This document shows positions 57,473 through 64,000 of a DNA stretch of 64,000 bases, one piece after another. How positions within the stretch are numbered: position 1 is the stretch's first letter; each line of letters starts with the position of its first letter. The DNA is taken from contig BDDD01000028.1 of the NCBI GenBank assembly GCA_001972305.1, forward strand, positions 163,545-227,544, read 5' to 3'. Position numbers and translations under genes: made by a program. Source of the stretch: Cephalotus follicularis. Its lineage: Eukaryota; Streptophyta; Magnoliopsida; Oxalidales; Cephalotaceae. The notes under the pieces were generated by a model. The model ran no database searches, was not told the DNA's origin, and was given only the letters and a program-made list of their open reading frames with translations.

Positions 57473-57671
57473 CAGAAAAAACTGTCTTTTTGCTTGTTGT
57501 GAGATTTCAAGCATCTTGCACATAAAATAAACTTTGTTAAAAGCAAATATGTTATCATCAAAACTAGGGTTGAGACTAAAACGTCAACAAAAAACAACCC
57601 ACAGTAGTCTTTTCCAAGCATAAAAATATAATAATTAGATCCTTAAACATAACATATTTTTATGCTTAACA

Positions 57672-59403
57672 GTGTTCATGGTAATTTTATGTAATTCACA
57701 TCATTTCTTGTCTTTTATTAAAGTAAGAAGCATTTGTACTTGAAAGGGTACAATTGTGAATTCTTTTGAAAAGTTCAAAGAATCCAAATATTTATTACCG
57801 GAACGAACTAAATGGGGTTTTGACGGATCTTGATAAGATAAAAAAAGTGAGAAAAATATTCAGTAAGTTTCTGTTTTATCTCAAACAAGAATGAGATTTT
57901 CTGTTAAAAGGAAGAGCAGATTGTATCTTATGTGATGAGATATAATGAAGTGTTTCTCTAACATACTTTCCTTTTTCCCTTTAGTTAATATCCTTCAGCT
58001 ATCTAATAATTATTAAGTAAGGGACATGTGATGTTGATTTGTGAAGTGTCCAAAAGTAAACTGGGGGATACTGTTTTACGACCCTTGTTTGAGAATGAAA
58101 AGTTCATCTCAGACCCTTCTTCTTATTAGGAGAATTCATTTATCTTAACAGGAAGTAGTGAGAGTAAAACATAGATAAACGAGAAATCATAAGCAACACA
58201 AATATTCACTTGTGCAATAACCTTAATTTTATGCACCTACTCTATGAAGTTTGATATGATAATATGCGGGCACCAGAGAGATGCTTCTGATTCTCTATGA
58301 AGGTATTCAAAGGTGGATCAGATGGATGAGATTCCATCGGATGAGATCCCATCGAACTATAAAGAACAGCTATATGAGCTATCGACTCCAAAATGGAATT
58401 TTAGTTTTCCTGAAGTCCATTATAATTATGCTTTTCACATAAAATCTTTTAATAGATTAAAGTAAGCATAAAAGGGGTCTGAATGTTCATAAGAAGAAAG
58501 CGGGAGTGTGTAACTTACTTGATTTTATAAGAGTTGTAATTACTGCATATTGATCATTGAGAATGGATTAATATGTTGTTATCAATCAAGTAAAGGTTGT
58601 CAGTATATTCATTGGGGTACGCACTTGACATTATTAAGGGATGTTGATCTAAGAGTAGGATCAACATAATAAGAGTTAGAGATGATCAGATGCTTGGCTT
58701 GACCCAAGAAATTACATATTGATAATGTTAAAAAGTTTAAAATTTATATGTAAAATGCAAGTGTTACAGGTAATGCCAGTATTGCTTGCATAGCTAAAAC
58801 ATTGTTGGGCATACACTGAAATATGGTATTGCTCGTAACACTATTAGTTATGTAGGCAGTGTTGCAAGTATTGTGAGACTTGCCGTAATGAGATTTATAG
58901 GCAATACTGTTAGTGTTAAAGGCATTGCTTAGAGTATAGCTGCTTATTATGTAAGTAACTAACACTGTTACAAGCATTACAAAGTAACAATGAATAGACA
59001 ACTATACGTTTTATGACTGAATGAGTGTTCCTCGCAGTGGGAGGAAAACTTTCATTGAAAGATTTTGGAGGTGTAATTAGATGAAGCAGTGCGTATTGAG
59101 AGAGTCTAAATACAGTTGGCACTACAGATACAGTAAGTTTGACTTCAAAGTTGCGATACTGTATAACTTTCATCAGATGTATGTGAAGAGTTCAAAGGAT
59201 ACATCTTGCAGCACTTCAATAATGTAAGAGAGAACTTTGGAAATTGAGATATAAAATAAGGATGAGATTCCGTTTAAAATGTTGAACAGCAGATCCCGTC
59301 ACTCAAGTCATATTGAAGAGGAAGAGTTTCCGATAGTTCGATAGTAATTGCCAGAGGTAGAAAGTCAACGACAGCGCAGTTGGCTTTTGTGCAAGTGAGA
59401 GAT
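57672..59403 (+). other. interior of element A right of insert B
   Basis: No recognisable protein. It contains loosely repeated ATTGCTTGC/GTATTGCTCGTAACACT phrases at 58750-58990 on an AT-rich background. The purine tract AAGTGAGAGAT (59393-59403) precedes the 3' LTR. Confidence 0.6.
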
Positions 59404-61073
59404 TGTTAGAGATATGCCCTATAAGCCAATTGCGTTTACCGTAAAGTGCATATTCTTAACAACAGTCTTATTCAATCTCTAGTACTTAACTGGTAATGGT
59501 TCATTTATATACATTCTTAAATGTATTGATGAATGTCCATAGAATAAAGATAGAGGACTAAGACCATTGATGAGATCATTGGGTGAGACTTAGAACCTCG
59601 GTAAGCTCTATTCTTAATTATTCGCAGTCGTAGGATTACTAATCATGGACGTTAGTAATCCGGATAGACTGTCACGCGTTTATCATCCCGGTGTAGGGAA
59701 ATGACTGGTCTCAAAGTCACAAATGTAGAGTTCGTTGTGATAAATATGTGGGTGCTCATTGAATATGAGTTCACCCAATAATGGCTCGCAAGAAGAACAC
59801 CTGTATGGAGTTTTACTCACTTGTCAAACAGGAGTTCTTATGTTGCAGCAGTGCAGGTGGTCATTAGACATGAGCCGTCATATGATGTCTTGTGTATAAT
59901 CCATCATGCTTTGAGGACACTTAAATAAGACTCATAACCACTGGGTGTATACATGTGTCTATTGGGCATGGTCGCTAATACATGGAAACATATGAGTAAG
60001 CAACAAGGAATCTACCAGTCCTGGTATCAGGGATTGTATGCTCTATGACATCGTAATTATAATAGCTTGAAAGTCCTTGCAAGGCTCTCAGCATGTTCGA
60101 AAGAGTTTCTGATATGAAAGTAAAGCTATTTATATAAGTTGCGAGATGCATAGAATTGAATTATTAGGGTTTAACAAATTCCATGCCCTAGATTTAATCG
60201 GAGCATAGAATGATTGAAGGATTATACCTGCATGGAAACTGCAATGAAATAGTTTAATGGATTTAATAAATATAATATGTGATATTATAAATATTAAATC
60301 CATCGTATCCGGGATTAGCCGTAACATGCGATGTTAACCTTTATCCGTAAATATAAAATATTTACTATTATTCGTAGGAACCCATAAACATAATGAACTG
60401 TCATATAGAGATTGATTCATCTTGTATAAGGGATAAATTGAAAGTGTTTCAATTTGCAAATTAGTTAGAATATTTCTAACTTGATTGGAGAAGTTCAATC
60501 GCTAATCGTAAATTTACGATTTTGCCCCTATGCCCGTTATACCGCATGAACTATCAGAGTCACGTATTAAAAGCTTTGTGAAAACTTCATTTTTAAGAGA
60601 GTTTTAATTGAAGGGTAATTCGTATAATTAAGTGAGGGCTTGATTGAATACGAAAATCCAGTAAGTTAGACTTACCGAAAATTACCCCAATATTATGTTA
60701 CTAAGGGTTAGTATAAAAGACACTTTGGTTTTGACCACACATAAAACAACTCACTCAAGCTCTTCTCATGTTTTCCCTAAGGAAAAAGAGAGCTTCCTTT
60801 CCCCTTTTATGGCCTTCATGGTCGAATCATATATGGTGAAGAGGAGGAGGTCAAAGCTAGCCACTCTCTCGGATGGTGTTGGTGATCATACTTGGTGTGG
60901 AATACTGGAAGGCCATGATCACTCTGTGTCAAGAGAAGGAGTCATCCTTACTGTCCATGTGAGTGATTCTATTCCTCCTTTTATGCCTCTCCAAGTGTTG
61001 GTTTAGGCTAGAGATTAAGGCAAGCATAGGTTAGAGATATTGGAATTGGTTTAGGGTCAATCCTTTGAATGTT
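59404..61073 (+). repeat. 3' LTR of element A (interrupted by J)
   Basis: Starts TGTTAGAGATATG and aligns with 9180 to about 10855. It breaks after ATGTTTG, where J begins. Confidence 0.82.
60712..60719 (+). promoter_or_regulatory. TATA box in A 3' LTR
   Basis: TATAAAAG. Confidence 0.6.
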
Positions 61074-61890
61074 TGGTTTTTGGCATAAATGATCTCTGCA
61101 ATCAAGTTCTCAAACTCTCATAACTCTTCATACGAGAAATGGAACGTGCAACTTCACGAGCAGAACACACCATAGGAGTATTATATTAAGTCATCACCAA
61201 ACTAACACAATACATCACCAGGAAGTATCTCGTTTATGTCCCAGAAAATTCGAATACACTGGACATAGCATTTTCAATCCCTCATATAATGAACAATGCT
61301 ATACCCCTCAAATATTTCATGCTCTCATGACTCATATCAGAAACTAAATACGATATAGTCGTCCGGGCTATGAGTTACACAACACTGTGTATTGTCATAC
61401 TTTCTTCCCAAAAAACACTCATATCAGTTCATATATTATTAAGGCACTAACACATGTCCTTCAGAACCAAAAACATGGACAAAACGGCCAAGTTCGTGGT
61501 CATCATAGGGGAGTTAAGGCCTCCATCCCATAATGAAGAAATGGCCAGGAATCCCAGCCATTTCCAAGGGACACATAAATATCACCATAATGCAGTAGTT
61601 CAGAGACGTTACAGCCAGGTAAGGCTATAAATACCTCCAAGAAAGACTATGGAGAGGTCGACGAATTTGCCATATAAGCTTATCATTTTCTCTACATAAC
61701 AACTGACTTTAGCATCGGAGTGTCCCTAGGAGTAAAAACTCATGGACTTTTCAATACTTGCTTTCTTTGTGTGTAGGAAAGATCATAAAACTCAAGAACT
61801 AGTTCGTTCTTTGGATCGTCTGACGTTTTTCCCAACAAATCAAACATTCACATGTGGAGGACTGTTGTGAAGTTGATTTCTGCATCAACA
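61074..61890 (+). repeat. 5' LTR of element J
   Basis: Ends TGCATCAACA before the primer site. The stretch GCATCGGAGTGTCCC matches the C LTR (GCGTCGGAGTGTCCC). TATA box at 61626-61633. The first 400 bp has no similarity I can see to C. Confidence 0.7.
61626..61633 (+). promoter_or_regulatory. TATA box in J LTR
   Basis: TATAAATA. Confidence 0.65.
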
Positions 61891-61933
61891 GTTGGCACTG
61901 TCTGTAGGAAACGAGATGTGATTTCTTTCAATA

Positions 61934-63545
61934 ATGCCTCATAAGAGAACTAACCGTACAGCCACTCCCGGTCAAGCTCCTCTCACCGGCTAGCAAGTTA
62001 ACCAGCTCCTCTAAGAGATGGGGAGACTCGCTGCTTTGCTGGCGAGCAATTTAGCCAACCATAATCAGGCTGGACCAAGCCAACCAGACCCACCACAGCC
62101 TTAAGAGGCCAGACGAAACCCGCAAAGGGGGGCCAAATGCCCTCCAAGGCGATCAGAGATTGATACATCTTTGAGAGTTGAGACCAGGCTAAACCCACAA
62201 AGGTTGGCAAGTCGCCCTCCAAGGCGGTCAGAGATTGATACATCTCTGAGAGCAGAGTCCTCCACTGTAAGGGATTATAATTATGATCCCTAGCAGGACC
62301 TACTAGAGACGGATCCAATGGAAGAATGCTACTCAAACTCCTACGCAGCAGAAGAGGAGCCCCGTGCACGTTCTTACATTTCTCGTAGGACTGAGATACG
62401 GTAGAGGAGCAAGTCGGGCTACTTGATCAGACCAGCCACAGGACCATCTCAGGTCTCTAGCAAGTCTAGAAACCTAGAAGACATCGAGCAGACCATGAAT
62501 AAGAGGTTTGCAGAGATGGAGAAAAGGCTCAGAGGAGCCGAGCAGACGAAGGGATACTTGTCAGAGGTACGAAACTTAAACTGCACTCCCTTTGCTCCAG
62601 TGATGCTGAGAGAGCCTATGCCGAGCTTCGAACATTCAGAGAATATGATGGGTCCTCTGAGCCAATACAACATGTGAGGTATTACACCCAGATCATGCTG
62701 GTCCACCAAGCTTCAAACGCAGTCCTTTGCCGAGGATTTTCAGCGACCTTAACTGGTGCAGCTTAGTCGTGGTACTCCATGTTGCCCCAAAGTCAGTGGT
62801 GAACTTCGAGCAACTCAGTGAGATGTTCGTCACAAAATTCCTTAATAGTACCACCTAGAGAAAGAATACTAATCAACGTGGTACAAGGAAAGAATGAATC
62901 CTTCAGAGACTATCTGACTCCATTCAACAAGGAGTATCTGATGGTAAGGGATTTGGAACCTTCATTTTCTCTTGCTGCCTTGAATAGCGGGTTGAGAGAC
63001 AACTTAGCTTTCACCTTCTCCCTGATGAAGAAGCCTGCCCAATATATGGTAGACCTCCTTAGAAGGGCAAAAAAATATGTGAACGCAGAAGAAGGTTTGG
63101 CGGCTAGAAAGCAGAAGACCTCCTGGTCTGATTATTAGCGGAAGGAAGAGAAACCAAGAAATGGTCAGGGAAAGGAGCAGAAAAGGAAAGGGGGGCCAGA
63201 GCTAATGACATATGACCTAAGGCAAAAACTCTCTAAGAGGGAGGACTCGCCAAAAAGGGGATCACCAATCCCAAATTACAATACTTTCACCCCTCTCCTG
63301 GAGACGCGAACCAGAATCCTTGTAGTGGAGAAGGAACAAGTTTCAATCCAATGGCCAGCTCCGCTGAGATCCCCAACAAACAAGAGGGATTCGAGCAAGT
63401 ACAGCCGATACCACCATGATCATGGGCATGATACAGAGGAATACAGGTAATTAAAAAATTAGAAAGAGGACCTGTTTCACAAGGGTTATCTGAGAAAGTA
63501 CGTGGATAGGGATGCTCCACAGGGAATAAGGGAAGAAACTCCACA
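61934..63545 (+). pseudogene. gag: gag of element J
   Basis: Begins ATG 61934 (M-P-H-K-R-T). It contains N-L-E-D-I-E-Q-T-M-N-K-R-F-A-E-M-E, the capsid block L-V-H-Q-A-S-N-A-V-L-C-R-G-F, then D-L-E-P-S-F-S-L-A-A-L-N-S-G-L-R. The zinc-like motif R-Y-H-H-D-H-G-H-D-T-E-E-Y has lost its last Cys. Reading needs at least three frame changes and crosses several stops. Duplicated text around 62105 and 62185 (CAAAGG..GGC..A..GCCCTCCAAGGCG) shows a roughly 80-bp internal tandem copy. Confidence 0.8.
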
Positions 63546-63639
63546 GTAGGGAGCAGAGCAACAACTGAGAGGTGTGATACACACCATTTCTGGATGGATC
63601 GCGTCTGGGGACGATTAGAGTTATGCCAGAAAGGCCTAT

Positions 63640-64000
63640 ACAAGACAAACTTTTTTCCGTGCAACAACACACGCATGGAAAGAGGTTGAAGAGAGGTGGA
63701 GAAAGAGGAACTGATTACGTTCCTCAAAAATAATAAAGATGTTTAGCTCCTCTAGATTGAAGAGGAGGAAGTAATACCAGTGAAAATATGTACAAATGTT
63801 CAATCCATTTAATAAAGATGGTGTTTCTTTAACACAAGAATTAGTTCCAAGTTTGCCAGAGCAAGAGGTTCAATGTTCACGTCCTTAAACCTCTGAACAG
63901 CCTTCAGTAGACTCATTAAAAGACTCCCACGGGAGTAACCAGAGAAGACTCCAAAGGGAGCAATCAGAGCAGACCCTTGACACAGGACCATAGCTCTTCA
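63640..64000 (+). pseudogene. pol scrap and 3' untranslated region of element J
   Basis: H-G-K-R-L-K-R (start of protease in C) is joined within a few codons to the E-L-I-T-F-L-K-N-N-K-D-V equivalent of the RT start, then a stop. From about 63790 the sequence matches the C region after integrase (CTCCAATGTTCACGTCC-like text and small GACTCC..GGGAG hairpins). Confidence 0.7.

Larger units (their letters stand above)
56365..57589 (-). mobile_element. solo LTR I, Ty1/copia (related to F)
   Basis: 1225 bp, ending on the minus strand side with TGTTGACGTTTTAG; the other end has TA for TG/CA. It shares with the F LTR the blocks AGAGTGGTTYGRCTAACTC and CCCAAGGGAGCTCC. AAAAA on both sides is compatible with a target duplication but is weak evidence in an A-rich site. 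An uninterrupted B LTR at 16560-16580 shows the empty site. No coding sequence. Confidence 0.83.
15138..57671 (-). mobile_element. Athila-like Ty3/gypsy element B, internally deleted
   Basis: Minus-strand element with LTRs at 54972-57671 (5') and 15138-16649 (3'). Without insert I they are 1470 and 1512 bp. Order on the minus strand is 5' LTR, primer-site region with TTGGCGTTGTTGC, gag, protease, RT and integrase scraps, purine tract, 3' LTR. The gag and protease are of Athila type. Central pol is deleted, and element C is inserted in the 3' untranslated part. Flanking bases (GCGCA left, GTGTT right) do not form a clean target duplication. Confidence 0.83.
54972..57671 (-). repeat. 5' LTR of element B (contains solo LTR I)
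   Basis: Plus-strand ends are TGTTCATGA and GCTTAACA. It aligns with 15138-16649 once I is removed. Confidence 0.85.
9180..61073 (+). mobile_element. copia-type LTR element A without pol, host of the nested block
   Basis: Two direct copies of a 1.7-kb LTR starting TGTTWGAGATATGCCC stand at 9180 and 59404. The left copy is followed by a sequence close to the initiator tRNA-Met primer site, and the right copy is preceded by a purine tract, so this is one element. Its own interior is 10947-15137 plus 57672-59403, about 5.9 kb. Only a zinc-knuckle Gag trace is recognisable, with no protease, integrase or RT, so it looks like a large non-autonomous derivative. Everything from 15138 to 57671 is inserted DNA. 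The 3' LTR is itself cut by element J near 61074, so the true end is outside the window. Confidence 0.78.
61074..64000 (+). mobile_element. Tat-like Ty3/gypsy element J, pol-deleted, continues past window
   Basis: An LTR (about 61074-61890), primer site GTTGGCACTGTCTGTAGG and gag related to C are followed by a short protease/RT scrap and then text matching the 3' untranslated region of C. About 5 kb of pol relative to C is absent, so this is a non-autonomous derivative. The exact left end is uncertain by about 10 bp, since the A LTR and J share TGTTTGG-like text. Confidence 0.75.

Noticed and set aside
15133..57676. GCGCA and GTGTT as target duplication of B
   Set aside because: Only two of five bases match. 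Cytosine deamination could explain two changes but not the third, so I do not claim it.

Overview
The window is plant nuclear DNA, most likely from a flowering plant (eudicot-like element families). It is almost entirely LTR retrotransposons stacked inside one another. I found no convincing host gene, tRNA, rRNA or CRISPR array. All retrotransposon genes carry stops, frameshifts or deletions, as expected of silent intergenic heterochromatin. Species cannot be read from the sequence.

Left flank (1-9179). The 3' part of a dead Ty1/copia element (K, 1-~4302) is followed by a long hairpin. A 3.6-kb chromovirus-like solo LTR (L, 4413-8014, duplication CTATC) has split this hairpin. Then comes a degenerate hAT-type non-autonomous DNA element (M, 8077-8725).

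Nested block (9180-61073). The outermost layer is a copia-type element A with no visible pol; its LTRs lie at 9180-10946 and 59404-~61073. Inside it on the minus strand is an Athila-like Ty3/gypsy element B (15138-57671), whose own pol is internally deleted. Inside B is a Tat-lineage Ty3/gypsy element C (17704-51735) with gag, protease, RT, RNase H, a second archaeal-type RNase H, integrase, and an antisense accessory gene with introns. Inside the gag of C is a chromovirus D (19398-39467, duplication CCCTA). D carries a solo LTR E (21417-22926, ACATG) in its 5' LTR and a nearly complete Sirevirus-like copia element F (30341-39235, GCTGT, minus strand) in its 3' LTR. C also holds solo LTRs G (41613-43047, GAGGY) in pol and H (46231-47512, CAATT) in its 3' region. 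A solo LTR I (56365-57589) sits in the 5' LTR of B. Excising each insert with one target copy restores the host reading frame or the host LTR length. For example, the D LTRs become 2455 and 2447 bp.

Right flank (about 61074-64000). A second Tat-like element J interrupts the 3' LTR of A. It is a deletion derivative with gag but almost no pol.

Most unusual signals. (1) Arrays of a near-palindromic repeat, consensus AAAGACRTCGAYGTCTTT, occur in LTRs of families from both superfamilies. In five LTR types they end 85-96 bp upstream of the TATA box, and several share boundary motifs, as if one promoter cassette had moved between unrelated elements. A further array lies just upstream of the accessory gene of F. 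(2) The accessory proteins of C and F both begin Met-x-Arg-Thr-Lys-x-Thr, resembling the histone H3 tail. (3) A single N at 51736 sits where the last bases of the C 3' LTR and its target duplication should be, so that junction may be an assembly join.
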